A stretch of DNA of 64,000 bases from Rhabdochlamydiaceae bacterium (GCA_019745395.1 JAIETG010000027.1:154665-218664); one strand, 5' to 3'. Numbered from the stretch's first letter, positions 1 through 8,792 are shown. Notes: generated from the sequence alone by a model not told the origin. Made by a program: numbers and translations.

Positions 1-761
1 CTGCTACTCTCTGCAACCACTTGACGAGGTCCCAAAGAAAACTTTTTCAATATCTGAATCTCTTTTTCTTCAAAGCGATATTTTTGCGCAGATTGTAAAA
101 TCATCTCTTTTTGAGCTTCAAAAGCAGTGGGACGTATTCCTGTAATCAGATCTTTGGTTTCTTCTTGAAAAAAAGAAGCTGCCTCTAAAAGAGCTTTTTC
201 CTCATCTCTTTGCTGAAAATCATTTTCTACCTTTTGAAGAGCTGCCGCGTCATATAAGCGCACATTCAAACGATAAGCAAGCGTATAAAGCCCATCATCC
301 ATATCTAACTTAACAAAATAGGCTGACTGACTTCCCTGAGAAATACTTTGAGGATATTCTAGAAAACGAAATTTAACCACGTGACAAATCAATCCGACTA
401 ACAAGATCCAAGAAGTAATCCTCTGCCAAGAATAGGCTCTATTTCTTTTCAACGACGGCAAAGAAGGTGTATTGCCGGCAGTTTTACGAGAATTGCTCTT
501 AGCTGTTAGAGCATATTTTACGCCCCAGACCATGTGGATCAAAATAGGTACTCCCAACAAACAAATCTCAATCAATTGTAAGTAGGGGAAATTATGAAGC
601 GCATTGACCATGCGAATAAATCCGGATCCATCTTCTCCAATCCATAAAGCCGCCTGAGAATTTGTCAGCAAATGCTCTACGAGAAAAACTACGAGCCATA
701 GCCCCATTAAAGAATGCAATCTTCTCCACACGAACTCTCGAGGAATTGCTGCTGCTACCAT
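1..761 (-). CDS. sdhC: Succinate dehydrogenase cytochrome b subunit (partial, 3' end outside window)
   Basis: An open minus-strand frame runs from an ATG at 761 to the window edge without a stop, so the C-terminus is missing. The protein starts MVAAAIPREFVWRRLHSLMG and continues with several hydrophobic segments (GLWLVVFLVEHLL, LIEICLLGVPILIHMVWGV, ITSWILLVGLICHVVKF). Their His residues are suitable for heme ligation, which fits the cytochrome b558-type SdhC that anchors SdhA/SdhB in the inner membrane and passes electrons from succinate to quinone. The start is set by the typical 'RRLHS' opening of this family. Its position beside tatD matches the sdhC-tatD order I recall in Chlamydia. The region before position 3 is outside view, so sdhA and sdhB can only be predicted downstream. 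Confidence 0.85.
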   Translation of the reverse strand, partial: MVAAAIPREFVWRRLHSLMGLWLVVFLVEHLLTNSQAALWIGEDGSGFIRMVNALHNFPYLQLIEICLLGVPILIHMVWGVKYALTAKSNSRKTAGNTPSLPSLKRNRAYSWQRITSWILLVGLICHVVKFRFLEYPQSISQGSQSAYFVKLDMDDGLYTLAYRLNVRLYDAAALQKVENDFQQRDEEKALLEAASFFQEETKDLITGIRPTAFEAQKEMILQSAQKYRFEEKEIQILKKFSLGPRQVVAESS

Positions 762-953
762 AACTACTACACCTAAAAAATTGTTTTTCTCGTATTAAAC
801 TACGCGAGACTGTTTTCAAAAAGAAAAAAATGCATATAGGTAAAAGAACAAGGCGAGTAGTAGAGGAAGCTCGCCTCTGAAAACAATTAAAGACTTACTG
901 AATCGGAGAATATTCTGCTTAACAATAAGGACAAAAAAATAAAAACGAGTAAT

Positions 954-1721
954 TTAAAAACAAAAAAACGACCGGGCATTCTCTGCAGTCTGCTTAGCAA
1001 CGGTTTCTAAAGAAACTTTCTTAAGCTCCGCAAGAACTTTAGCCGTTTCCACAACAAAAGCAGGCTCATTACACAACCCTCTTTTACTTTGAGGTGCAAG
1101 ATACGGCGCATCAGTTTCTACGAAAAGGCGATCTAACGGCACATACTCAGCCACTTCTCGAAGAAGGTCAGACTTTTTAAAAGTGAGAATCCCACTTAAA
1201 GAAAGATACCAACCTCGGTCTAATACTTGCTTTGCCTCTGCCATCGTTCCCGTAAAACAATGGAGTACAGCTCGAGGGCTTTGATATTCACTATCAGCAA
1301 GAGAAAAAAGATCAGAAAAAGCATCTCTACAATGAAATATCACAGGCAGCTGCTCTTTTTTCGCTAGATGAAAATACTGAATTAAGTGCTTTTTTTGTAA
1401 TTCTTTGGGAGAATGCTCATAGTAGTAATCTAATCCAGTCTCCCCAATAGCTACTAACTGCTTTTGAGCTGCGGCTTTTGCCACTTCAATAAAAAATGCA
1501 TCGCCTTCCTTTTCCACATCGTGAGGTGTCGTAGCTGCAGCTAGAACTAAAGGAACCTGAGGATTGTTCTTTTGAAGAAAAATCCCTCTTTCTAACGTTT
1601 TTTGATCAGTACAAATATTAACAATCGCATCCATCTGAGCAAGATGCGCTCTTTGCAAAATTTCTTGAGAATGAGAAAAAAGCGCATCATCACCTAAATG
1701 CGCGTGAGAATCAATCCACAT
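954..1721 (-). CDS. tatD: TatD-family metal-dependent hydrolase (deoxyribonuclease)
   Basis: A 255-residue TIM-barrel amidohydrolase-like protein, the usual TatD length. Visible metal ligands are the N-terminal DSHAHL (HxH, residues 6 and 8), the Glu in GETGLDYYY, the His in FHCRDAF, the His in LHCFTG and the Asp in ETDAPYLAP. TatD enzymes are cytoplasmic metal-dependent 3'-5' DNases/phosphoesterases. The frame is open up to 1769, but the ATG at 1721 is preferred: an AAGGA sits 7-8 nt upstream and the protein then begins MWIDSHAHL as the family does. It lies on the same strand as sdhC, 190 bp upstream of it. Nothing unusual in the motifs. Confidence 0.93.
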   Translation of the reverse strand: MWIDSHAHLGDDALFSHSQEILQRAHLAQMDAIVNICTDQKTLERGIFLQKNNPQVPLVLAAATTPHDVEKEGDAFFIEVAKAAAQKQLVAIGETGLDYYYEHSPKELQKKHLIQYFHLAKKEQLPVIFHCRDAFSDLFSLADSEYQSPRAVLHCFTGTMAEAKQVLDRGWYLSLSGILTFKKSDLLREVAEYVPLDRLFVETDAPYLAPQSKRGLCNEPAFVVETAKVLAELKKVSLETVAKQTAENARSFFCF

Positions 1722-1818
1722 GTTTAGTCCTTTTGTGTTTCCATTTTTTGGAAGCTTGATGACGTTCAATCGGCACTTCTGTAGAAATTAAAAGCAAAGT
1801 CCGAGCATAAACCTTTCC

Positions 1819-2047
1819 TCAAAGAAGCAATCTTTGCAATACCTGCATATTTCCTTGAAAGAACCTAGAATTAATTCCCCAATTTTCTTCATAAGCCTCA
1901 AAGTCATCTATAAGTTTCTAATAGATATTCAATGTCAGATTTTCCATAAAAATCGATAAGCTTTTGCGCCTCTTATTCATAGAGAATATCTTTAGCATAA
2001 TTGCTCACGATTAAAGAGGGGCGAAACAACACATCTATTCTCTTTCC
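1819..2047 (-). pseudogene. Decayed ORF of unknown family
   Basis: Reading the minus strand from 2047 gives RIDVLFRPSLIVSNYAKDIL, then YE, an in-frame TAA, and EAQKLIDFYGKSDIEYLLE. A shift of one base near 1918 then continues as KLIDDFEAYEENWGINSRFF to a stop at 1819. The joined product has ordinary protein composition but needs one stop and one frameshift to be repaired and has no usable start, so it is most likely a gene relic. I do not recognise the family. It occupies most of the roughly 400-bp gap between tatD and tolQ; the Chlamydia gene I remember at this place (dsbD) is missing, and the relic does not look like it. Confidence 0.4.
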
Positions 2048-2059
2048 TTACGCTCGAGC

Positions 2060-2089
2060 TTGACAAATAGCCATTTTCTCTTGTATCTC
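2060..2089 (+). promoter_or_regulatory. Possible sigma66 promoter of the tol operon
   Basis: A perfect TTGACA at 2060-2065 is followed after 18 bp by TATCTC at 2084-2089. The -35 box matches consensus and the -10 box is weak (TAT only). Transcription would begin near 2096, about 23 nt before the first tolQ ATG. It is the only good -35-like box between the relic and tolQ. Confidence 0.4.
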
Positions 2090-2118
2090 TATAGAGAACT
2101 CATGTCACGGTCGTACAT

Positions 2119-2868
2119 ATGCTATACATTTTCGCATCCATGCAGCCTTTTATAAGCGCCTACCAGCAATCCGACTTTCTCGGGAAGCTCATCATTTGGT
2201 TTCTTATGCTGCTATCCATGATCTGCTGGATCCTGCTTATTTATAAAATCTGGGAAGCTCGCAAAGTAACCTATTTTTCTAAAAGAGTATGTTCTCTAGT
2301 GAAAAAAAATAAAGAACAAATTCTTCATTTAGAGCCTGCTCATTTTTCCCCTTTTATGCCAGCACATCTTCCGCATCCTTTTCCCCAAATCTATTTTGGC
2401 TTAAAAGATAAAGCGATCGAAATTTTAAATAAAAAAATTTTCTTCCTAGGGAAAACAGATGGCGCTAGCGAAGTCTATTTAACGTTAAGCGACCTAGAAC
2501 TACTTGAACAAACTATCTCATCCACTGTAGCTGAGCAGTATAAAATCCTCGAAAAAAACCTCTTTCTTCTCTCTACCATTTATACTCTCGCTCCACTTCT
2601 AGGATTACTCGGGACAGTATGGGGAATCTTAGTTACATTTGCTTCTTTAAACGGTGGCCCCGCTTCGGCATCTAATGCAGCAATTTTAGGAGGAATTTCT
2701 ACAGCACTATCCACCACTGTGATGGGTCTTGTCATTGCAATTCCAGCACTCATCGCTTACAATTACCTCAGAAACCACTTGAAACATTTTGCATCAGACA
2801 TGGAAAACTTTCTATATCAACTCCTGTCTATTTTAGAACTTCAATACAGAAAAGCAGATTTAGGCTAG
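2119..2868 (+). CDS. tolQ: TolQ/ExbB-type proton channel protein
   Basis: A 249-residue inner-membrane protein with the MotA/TolQ/ExbB layout: one N-terminal membrane helix (about residues 22-43), a cytoplasmic stretch, and two C-terminal helices carrying the family signature (LAPLLGLLGTVWGI near 155-170 and ISTALSTTVMGLVIAIPALI near 195-214). With TolR it makes a proton-driven stator that energises the TolA-like protein and Pal-dependent envelope constriction. It is first of a tightly packed operon (tolR 10 bp downstream). No clear Shine-Dalgarno precedes either candidate start (2119 or Met at 2140), so the start is uncertain. Confidence 0.9.
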   Translation: MLYIFASMQPFISAYQQSDFLGKLIIWFLMLLSMICWILLIYKIWEARKVTYFSKRVCSLVKKNKEQILHLEPAHFSPFMPAHLPHPFPQIYFGLKDKAIEILNKKIFFLGKTDGASEVYLTLSDLELLEQTISSTVAEQYKILEKNLFLLSTIYTLAPLLGLLGTVWGILVTFASLNGGPASASNAAILGGISTALSTTVMGLVIAIPALIAYNYLRNHLKHFASDMENFLYQLLSILELQYRKADLG

Positions 2869-2878
2869 AGGCCCCTTC

Positions 2879-3310
2879 ATGAGAAATAAGAGAACTTTAT
2901 CTCATCTTCTTTCAGGAAATGAAGAAGAACCATCCTTGAATCTTACGCCGCTAATCGACGTCGTCTTCGTTGTGCTCATCCTATTTATTTTAATCGCTCC
3001 GATGCTAGATATAGATAAAGTACAACTTGCATCTTCCGCTGTAAAAGAAAATAAATCTACGCTTCCAGAAGCAGGGCCAATTGCTATCCATGTTCGTGAA
3101 GACAATTCTATTTGGGTTCGCTCTAAAAAAATCACAATAGAACAACTCCTAGTCTTGCTTAAACAAGAAAAAGCTTCCAAACCTTTGCAAACGCCTCAGC
3201 TATTTCATGATAAAAAAGCACAATTTGGAACATATCAAACGGTCAAAAATGCGATAGAAATGGCAGGCTTTGAGCAACTAGATGTTATCTTGCAACCAGG
3301 ATCCTCATGA
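2879..3310 (+). CDS. tolR: TolR/ExbD-type protein
   Basis: A 143-residue single-pass protein. A short cytoplasmic N-terminus is followed by NLTPLIDVVFVVLILFILIA. Asp27 in 'TPLIDVVF' is the membrane-embedded acidic residue that conducts protons with TolQ in this family, followed by the periplasmic domain. It lies 10 bp after tolQ and overlaps the next gene by 4 bp (ATGA), so the three are translationally coupled. Length and motif are ordinary. TolR and ExbD cannot be separated by sequence alone; the linked tolB and pal favour TolR. Confidence 0.92.
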   Translation: MRNKRTLSHLLSGNEEEPSLNLTPLIDVVFVVLILFILIAPMLDIDKVQLASSAVKENKSTLPEAGPIAIHVREDNSIWVRSKKITIEQLLVLLKQEKASKPLQTPQLFHDKKAQFGTYQTVKNAIEMAGFEQLDVILQPGSS

Positions 3311-4095
3311 GCATTTCTCTGTGGGTTTCTAAATCCCCTTTGGAAAGAACGCTTTATATAGCAATACCTGCTATTCATCTTTTGATCATAGCAGTCTCTT
3401 TGGTCTCTCACCCTTCTTTAAAAAGATCTTCTTCAAAGCCCATTGTCATCAACACTTGGACACCTCCCGCCCCGGCCTCAAAACAAATCAGGACGACATC
3501 TGCACCTCCCGCTGCTCCTAAAAAAACTAAGGCAGCACCAGCTCCAACACCTACTCCCGCCGCAAAACCATTAAACAAGACTGTAACGGCAGATCCGCAA
3601 AAGACCGCGGCCCCCAAAAAGGAAAAACTTGCTATAAATCCAAAGCCTGCACCTAAGCAATCTGCTAAAACACCATCAGTAGCGCAAAAACATCTACAAG
3701 AGATTGAAGAAAGGATTGCCAAAATAGAAGCTAAAAATGATAGAATGCCTATTAAGTCCGAGTTAGCAGTCCCTACAACGATTACTCTAAGCTCTCAAAT
3801 TCCTCCTCAGAACTCTTTGGAATTTGCTAATTACCAGACTTTTGCAATGGAAGATGCTGTATCTTCTTTAATCGGATATTTGCAAGGATATTTGCAATTA
3901 CCTGATCTTGGAGAAGTGCAGATTCAGCTAATTTTGCGAAAAGATGGAAAAGTAGACAGCATGAAAGTACTTAAAACAGAAAGTGAAAAAAACAGAAAGT
4001 ATTTAGAAGAACAACTTCCAAAACTTTCTTTCCCTTCGTCCATTTTAGAAGGGGTTTCTTCCCGCAGTTTTTTACTTACGTTTTGCAATAAATAG
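3307..4095 (+). CDS. TolA/TonB-like energy-transducing protein
   Basis: A 262-residue protein with the architecture of TolA/TonB. It has one N-terminal membrane helix (about residues 16-36, LYIAIPAIHLLIIAVSLVSH) and a long Pro/Ala/Lys-rich periplasmic spacer (about 50-120, PAPKKTK- and APAPTPTP-like runs). A short charged helix (KHLQEIEERIAKIEAK) follows, then a C-terminal domain of about 90 residues with the TonB_C-like 'LRKDGKVDSMKVLKTE' turn. It would link the TolQR motor to TolB/Pal. It overlaps tolR by 4 bp. Primary sequence is poorly conserved in this family, so the call rests on layout and place. Confidence 0.75.
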   Translation: MSISLWVSKSPLERTLYIAIPAIHLLIIAVSLVSHPSLKRSSSKPIVINTWTPPAPASKQIRTTSAPPAAPKKTKAAPAPTPTPAAKPLNKTVTADPQKTAAPKKEKLAINPKPAPKQSAKTPSVAQKHLQEIEERIAKIEAKNDRMPIKSELAVPTTITLSSQIPPQNSLEFANYQTFAMEDAVSSLIGYLQGYLQLPDLGEVQIQLILRKDGKVDSMKVLKTESEKNRKYLEEQLPKLSFPSSILEGVSSRSFLLTFCNK

Positions 4096-4111
4096 TATTA
4101 AGGATTTGTTC

Positions 4112-5452
4112 ATGAAATATATATACATAATAGCCGTAATGCTTACGGGATTTTTAACAGCAGAATCTCCTCAAGAAATTCGTGTACTTCTTGATACGCA
4201 AAGCTCTCTTTCTTCCATTTATTTATCCTACATACATTGTACGGATTCTTCCTTGCCAGCAAACTATATAAAAGAACTAGAAAAAATCCTCCAGTTTGAT
4301 TTCGATCACAATGGAAAAACTAAAGTTTCTAATAAAACGAAAGAAAAAGAACTGCTATTGACCTCTTCAGATCAACAAGCAGCTCTTCTTAAAGGAATAG
4401 AAGCTCCTTTTGCTCTGTCTTTTTCTCTAAAACAAAAAGGATTACACTGCAGAGTTTATTCCCTATTAGAAGGACACACAAAATCTTTTGCTGAAATCCA
4501 CTTAACAGGCTCACTTGCTCAGGATCGACAAAAGCTACACAAACTCAGCGATGCCATCCATAAAACACTTTTTCGGGAAGACGGAATCGCTTATAGTCGC
4601 ATTTTGTACAGCTATCAACGCAAAAATGGATCTTCAGAAGGTTCTTGGGGATCTGAAATTATCGAATGTGATTGGGATGGGGAAAACTCTAGAGTCATTA
4701 CTGAAGAAAAAAGCTATTGCGTTACTCCTGTTCTCATTCCGAAAGGGGAAGGGATGACCAAAGAAATGTTTTTATACGTATCTTATAAAACGGGACAACC
4801 TAAAATTTTCATCGCTTCTTTAGAAGAAGGAAAAGGGAAAAAAGCAGTCGACATTCGAGGAAATCAAATCCTTCCCGCCATCTCTAAAAAAAGAGATAAA
4901 ATCGCATTTATTTGCGATGCAACTGGAAGAACTGATTTATTCGTTCAGCCCATTCATCCAGACACAGGACGGACAGGAACTCCTAAACAGCTTTTTTCTT
5001 ATCCTAAATCTACACAAGCTTCTCCCACTTTTAGTCCAGATGGAAGTAAAATCGCTTTTGTCTCCGACAAAGATGGAGCAGCCCGCATCTATACCATCCC
5101 TACAGAAGCGGGTAGCAGCCGGCCTACAGCTAACCTTATTACTAAAAAAAGTCGAGAAAGTTCTTGCCCCTCCTGGTCTCCTGATGGCAAAAAATTAGCC
5201 TATAGTGCTAAAACGGAGGGTACGAGGCAGATATGGATTTACGACTTTTCGACAGGGGACGAAAAACAGTTAACTTATGGCCCTGGGAATAAAGAAAATC
5301 CCTGCTGGGCAAACAACAGCTTACACATTGTATTTAACTCTACGGATGGTATTTCTTCTGATTTATATATTGTGAATTTAAACCAGCCTGAAGCCGTAAA
5401 AATTACGAAAGGGCCAGGAAAAAAACACTATCCAACCTGGGGTTTACGTTAA
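4112..5452 (+). CDS. tolB: Tol-Pal system beta-propeller protein TolB
   Basis: A 446-residue periplasmic protein with an N-terminal signal peptide (MKYIYIIAVMLTGFLTAES). An N-terminal alpha/beta domain comes first, then a C-terminal six-bladed propeller of WD40-like PD40 repeats ('SPTFSPDGSKIAFVSDKDG', 'CPSWSPDGKKLAYSAK', 'NPCWANNSLHIVFNSTDG'). TolB docks on Pal and the TolA-like protein in the periplasm. The ATG at 4112 is chosen over TTG at 4106 because AAGGA lies 7 nt upstream and the signal peptide begins properly. It is 16 bp after the TolA-like gene and 29 bp before pal. Confidence 0.93.
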   Translation: MKYIYIIAVMLTGFLTAESPQEIRVLLDTQSSLSSIYLSYIHCTDSSLPANYIKELEKILQFDFDHNGKTKVSNKTKEKELLLTSSDQQAALLKGIEAPFALSFSLKQKGLHCRVYSLLEGHTKSFAEIHLTGSLAQDRQKLHKLSDAIHKTLFREDGIAYSRILYSYQRKNGSSEGSWGSEIIECDWDGENSRVITEEKSYCVTPVLIPKGEGMTKEMFLYVSYKTGQPKIFIASLEEGKGKKAVDIRGNQILPAISKKRDKIAFICDATGRTDLFVQPIHPDTGRTGTPKQLFSYPKSTQASPTFSPDGSKIAFVSDKDGAARIYTIPTEAGSSRPTANLITKKSRESSCPSWSPDGKKLAYSAKTEGTRQIWIYDFSTGDEKQLTYGPGNKENPCWANNSLHIVFNSTDGISSDLYIVNLNQPEAVKITKGPGKKHYPTWGLR

Positions 5453-5481
5453 TATTCAAAAAAGGAAAAAAAGAGGAACGC

Positions 5482-6183
5482 ATGAAAAAATCTTTACTTT
5501 GGACATTGGTCCTATCTTGTTCAAGTTTGCTCATCTTGGACAGCTGTGGCAAAAAAAATGACGTATGGGATGACAGCACTACCAGCATGGGAAGCTACAG
5601 ACGCGCACAAGACAGAGTTCTCTGGGGTAGCGGCCAAGGAGAAGACTCTGTAACCGCATATAATTCCAATAACTCTAAAGATAATTTTGGCTCAGATGAC
5701 GATTTTATCGCTTTACAAGACGAAGATCTTAAACAATCTTTTTCAGAAGTCGTTTTTGCTCAACCTAAAGACTCTCCTGGAGAAGAGGGAAGTTTTCTTC
5801 CTGGCATTGACGGATTCCGTATTCCAATAGGCGCGCTAGCTCAAGTTTTCCAAACCGTCTATTTCAATACAGATGAATTCACACTCAAAAAACAAGAGTA
5901 TGTACAAACTATCCACAAAGTAGCCAACTACCTCAAAGATCACCCCAAAACATATATTTTCATAGAAGGGTACTGCGATCAAAGAGGGCCTGAAGCATAC
6001 AATCTCGCTTTGGGATCACGAAGATCAAACTATGTGCGTAACCTTTTAATAGAAAAAGGCGTAAATGGAGACCAGATCCATACAATTTCTTATGGAAAAG
6101 AGAGACTTTTTGACTCTGCTAACACTCCAGAAGCTTGGGCTAAAAACAGACGCGCACAGTTTAAACTTTATGAAACAAGGTAA
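5482..6183 (+). CDS. pal: Peptidoglycan-associated lipoprotein Pal
   Basis: A 233-residue outer-membrane lipoprotein. The signal peptide ends in the lipobox LILDSC (acylated Cys near residue 21), then a Ser/Asp-rich linker of about 90 residues. A C-terminal OmpA-like domain (about 115-233) has 'FIEGYCDQRGPEAYNLALGS' and 'NRRAQF', the motif set that binds diaminopimelate in peptidoglycan. A GAGGA Shine-Dalgarno precedes the ATG. It works with TolB and TolQR to hold the outer membrane to the wall or septum. The linker is longer than in E. coli Pal. Confidence 0.93.
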   Translation: MKKSLLWTLVLSCSSLLILDSCGKKNDVWDDSTTSMGSYRRAQDRVLWGSGQGEDSVTAYNSNNSKDNFGSDDDFIALQDEDLKQSFSEVVFAQPKDSPGEEGSFLPGIDGFRIPIGALAQVFQTVYFNTDEFTLKKQEYVQTIHKVANYLKDHPKTYIFIEGYCDQRGPEAYNLALGSRRSNYVRNLLIEKGVNGDQIHTISYGKERLFDSANTPEAWAKNRRAQFKLYETR

Positions 6184-6188
6184 GATAC

Positions 6189-6833
6189 ATGGAAAAATTC
6201 TCTACTTGGATCCTTGGAACCTCTATGCTCTTTCTTGCAAGCTGCCAGTCTCATATGGCCGTATTGCAACAGGACAAACATGAAAGCTCTGTTGCTTATC
6301 ATGAGGTTCGAGCTGAGCTTGCCGACCTAAAACATGCGGTAAGTAATGCCCAAGTAGAGATTCAAATTCTAGAAGAACGCCTACAAAGCCAAGAGGCTTT
6401 AATCCAAAAGACGAAAACAGGCCCTGTTTCCTCTTCTTTGGACAACAAAGCCTCATCTTTGGAAAAACGTCTTTTTGCGATAGAACAAATTCAAGACAAA
6501 ATCCAAGCAGATCTCAAGCAGCTCTCATCCCATGCCAATCAAACGAGCTCTTGCTTACAGCAATATAGTGCAAAAATTTCTGGTCTAGAACAAAACGTAG
6601 AACGACAAAACAAGATGATATACGATTTATCTGATCTTAAATCGAGTTTAAAAACCTTAAAAACATCTATTGCTAAAGAAACTTCGAGTACCTACACGGT
6701 TAAATCCGGTGACTCTCTAGAAAAAATTGCAAGAAACCATCAAGTTTCCACCGACGCATTAAAAAAAGCCAATCAGCTTTCACAGAATAAAATCCTCATT
6801 GGGCAAGAGCTGATCATTCCGCCTACGCCATGA
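6189..6833 (+). CDS. LysM-domain coiled-coil lipoprotein
   Basis: A 214-residue predicted lipoprotein (signal with lipobox LASC, Cys near residue 19). A coiled-coil region follows (about 35-160, heptad-like Leu/Ile with many Gln/Glu/Lys). A C-terminal LysM domain (about 168-212, YTVKSGDSLEKIARNH ... ILIGQELIIPP) should bind peptidoglycan glycan strands. It sits 5 bp after pal, the place where other Gram-negatives carry the periplasmic cpoB/ybgF coiled-coil protein; Chlamydia has a LysM protein at the same place in my memory. It overlaps murI by 4 bp (ATGA). A role in wall-membrane coordination is inferred. Confidence 0.82.
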   Translation: MEKFSTWILGTSMLFLASCQSHMAVLQQDKHESSVAYHEVRAELADLKHAVSNAQVEIQILEERLQSQEALIQKTKTGPVSSSLDNKASSLEKRLFAIEQIQDKIQADLKQLSSHANQTSSCLQQYSAKISGLEQNVERQNKMIYDLSDLKSSLKTLKTSIAKETSSTYTVKSGDSLEKIARNHQVSTDALKKANQLSQNKILIGQELIIPPTP

Positions 6834-7651
6834 AAACCGCCAGCATTGGTGTTTTCGATTCAGGATTTGGCGGATTAACGGTTATGAACGCCATAACAAC
6901 GCTTCTTCCCTATGAGAACATCGCATATTTTGCCGATACGGCAAATCTCCCTTATGGGAATAAAACTGCAGAACAAATTATAGAGTACTCTCATGAAAGC
7001 ATTTGCTTTTTGCAAGAACTGCCTATTAAGCTTCTAGTAATTGCCTGTCACACTTCTTGCGTAACAGCCCTTACATCTCTACAAAAGCACTTCTCTTTTC
7101 CAATAATTAGCATTGCAGATAGTGGAATCAAAGAATTGTCATCTCTCCCCACAAACAAACACCTAGCCTTACTAGCTACTGAAAGGACGGTTACATCCGG
7201 AGTCTATCAGCAAAAAATCCTTAAGACATTCCCTCAAGCCGAAATATCTGCTCTAGCTTGCCCTTTTTTTGTTCCCTTAGTAGAGGGGGGCTATACAAAT
7301 CACCCTTTTTTAACACCCCTCATTGTCCAAAAAACCTTGAAGCCTCTTTTACAAAAAAAACCTTCTATAGATGCAATTCTTCTTGCCTGCACCCACTATC
7401 CATTGCTTAAAGGAGCTATCCAAAAAGAGTTAGATCCTTGTACAAAACTCATAGATCCCTCTATGCGCTGCGCTCAGGAAGTTGACAAGCTATTGAATTT
7501 AAATAACTTGAAAAACAACCAGCAAGCGACGCCCCAATACCAATTTTACGTTTCGGGCGACCCAGAACGGTTTCAAGCTCTTGGCAAAAATTTCTTCTCT
7601 CATCCTATGAAACAGGTTTTTTCCACTTCTTCAAAAGCCATTCTCGGTTAA
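6830..7651 (+). CDS. murI: Glutamate racemase
   Basis: A 273-residue Asp/Glu racemase fold enzyme that makes D-glutamate for peptidoglycan. Visible motifs are VFDSGFGGLT (Asp10), FADTANLPYG, the first catalytic Cys73 in IACHTSC and the second catalytic Cys187 in LLACTHYPLL. Family members usually have an ACNT[AS] motif; here the Asn is His (CHTS), an unusual change next to the active Cys. The gene is translationally coupled to the LysM lipoprotein, which links wall precursor supply to the Tol-Pal operon. Classical Chlamydiaceae lack this gene as far as I recall, so its presence supports an environmental chlamydia. Confidence 0.9.
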   Translation: MKTASIGVFDSGFGGLTVMNAITTLLPYENIAYFADTANLPYGNKTAEQIIEYSHESICFLQELPIKLLVIACHTSCVTALTSLQKHFSFPIISIADSGIKELSSLPTNKHLALLATERTVTSGVYQQKILKTFPQAEISALACPFFVPLVEGGYTNHPFLTPLIVQKTLKPLLQKKPSIDAILLACTHYPLLKGAIQKELDPCTKLIDPSMRCAQEVDKLLNLNNLKNNQQATPQYQFYVSGDPERFQALGKNFFSHPMKQVFSTSSKAILG

Positions 7652-7886
7652 TTTTTTTTCTTAAAAACTAGCCTCCCTTCAAAATCGAAACGCAAAAAAC
7701 CAGACCTAAACATTTCATTTTCAAAGAATTAAACACAAAAAACACCAATTACAGCATAGAAATTACTCCTTAAAGCGACAATTCGTTTTAATCATTCTCT
7801 TAAAAAAAACAATTGAACTAATAAACAATAAATTGATTCAATAAATTTATAAAAGAATATAATAAAAACAGAAAAAGGAAAATAAA

Positions 7887-8594
7887 ATGGACTTAGCAAT
7901 AAAAACATCAATAATACTGATACTATGCTATATTTATGCATTCATCTACTCATGCATCGTTTTAACTGTCCCATTATTCAAAAACCTACGAATCCAAAAA
8001 TCTAAAACCCCCATGAGACTTCTATATCGTCGGTTGCCGCTGATCTTATTCAATATGACTCTTGGAGTACTTTATGGATTTGGAGCTATCTATTTTTTCC
8101 GTGACTACTTCAGTTCAACCTTCCCCTCTATCTGGATTTTTCTTGCACAACTTTCTATATTGCTGATATTTGATGACGTTTACTTCTATTTTTATCATTT
8201 ATTGCTGCACAAAAATAAATTCCTCTACCGTCATATCCATTCTATTCACCACAAAGCTTCCGCACCATATCCCCTCGAATTTATATATAGTCATCCCCTA
8301 GAAACGTCCATTTCATGTATTGGTCTTTTCCTAGGCTACGTAGTAATTTACTTAATATTTGGAGACATCAGCATATACACATTTTGGGGATATTCTATAT
8401 TAAGAATCATACACGAAGCAGACATACACTCAGGAATTAAGTCTATAATTTTTAAATGGTTACCATTCTACGGATCTACTCAACACCATGATTCGCATCA
8501 TTCTCGCTTAAATGGCAACTATGCTTCCACATTTTCGTTCTGGGATAAAATACTTGGCACAAAAATTACAGATAAAGAACAGAGCGATACTTGA
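7887..8594 (+). CDS. Fatty acid hydroxylase/sterol desaturase superfamily membrane protein
   Basis: A 235-residue membrane protein with about four hydrophobic helices and the complete eight-His di-iron set of this superfamily: HLLLH (H104, H108), HIHSIHH (H116-H122) and QHHDSHH (near 198-203). Such enzymes hydroxylate or desaturate fatty acids or sterols in the membrane. The substrate cannot be read from sequence. AAGGA lies 8-9 nt before the ATG. The gene stands alone: 235 bp of very AT-rich DNA lies before it (nothing else seen there) and about 200 bp after it. It may act on host-derived lipids, which is inference. Confidence 0.8.
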   Translation: MDLAIKTSIILILCYIYAFIYSCIVLTVPLFKNLRIQKSKTPMRLLYRRLPLILFNMTLGVLYGFGAIYFFRDYFSSTFPSIWIFLAQLSILLIFDDVYFYFYHLLLHKNKFLYRHIHSIHHKASAPYPLEFIYSHPLETSISCIGLFLGYVVIYLIFGDISIYTFWGYSILRIIHEADIHSGIKSIIFKWLPFYGSTQHHDSHHSRLNGNYASTFSFWDKILGTKITDKEQSDT

Positions 8595-8792
8595 TTTAAT
8601 TTCATCGATATTCGTAGGAGAAAAATTGAGCTCCTACGATTTATCCTACCCCATCGAAAAAACTTCACATCCATAGATAACCTATAAACAGAAGCTCTAG
8701 AAGTTTTTCTTGCTGCTACAAAGAAAAAAACGTGAAAAAATAGACAAAAACTGTTTGAATAGTAAAGCAAATGTAAATTATGGGTTCGGACG

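Noticed and set aside
592..819. 75-codon minus-strand frame
   Set aside because: It is a shadow frame over the start of sdhC, which shows clear membrane helices and family sequence in another frame.
3408..3722. 104-codon minus-strand Gly/Ala-rich frame
   Set aside because: Antisense of the Pro/Ala/Lys-rich spacer of the TolA-like protein; low-complexity composition explains the open frame.
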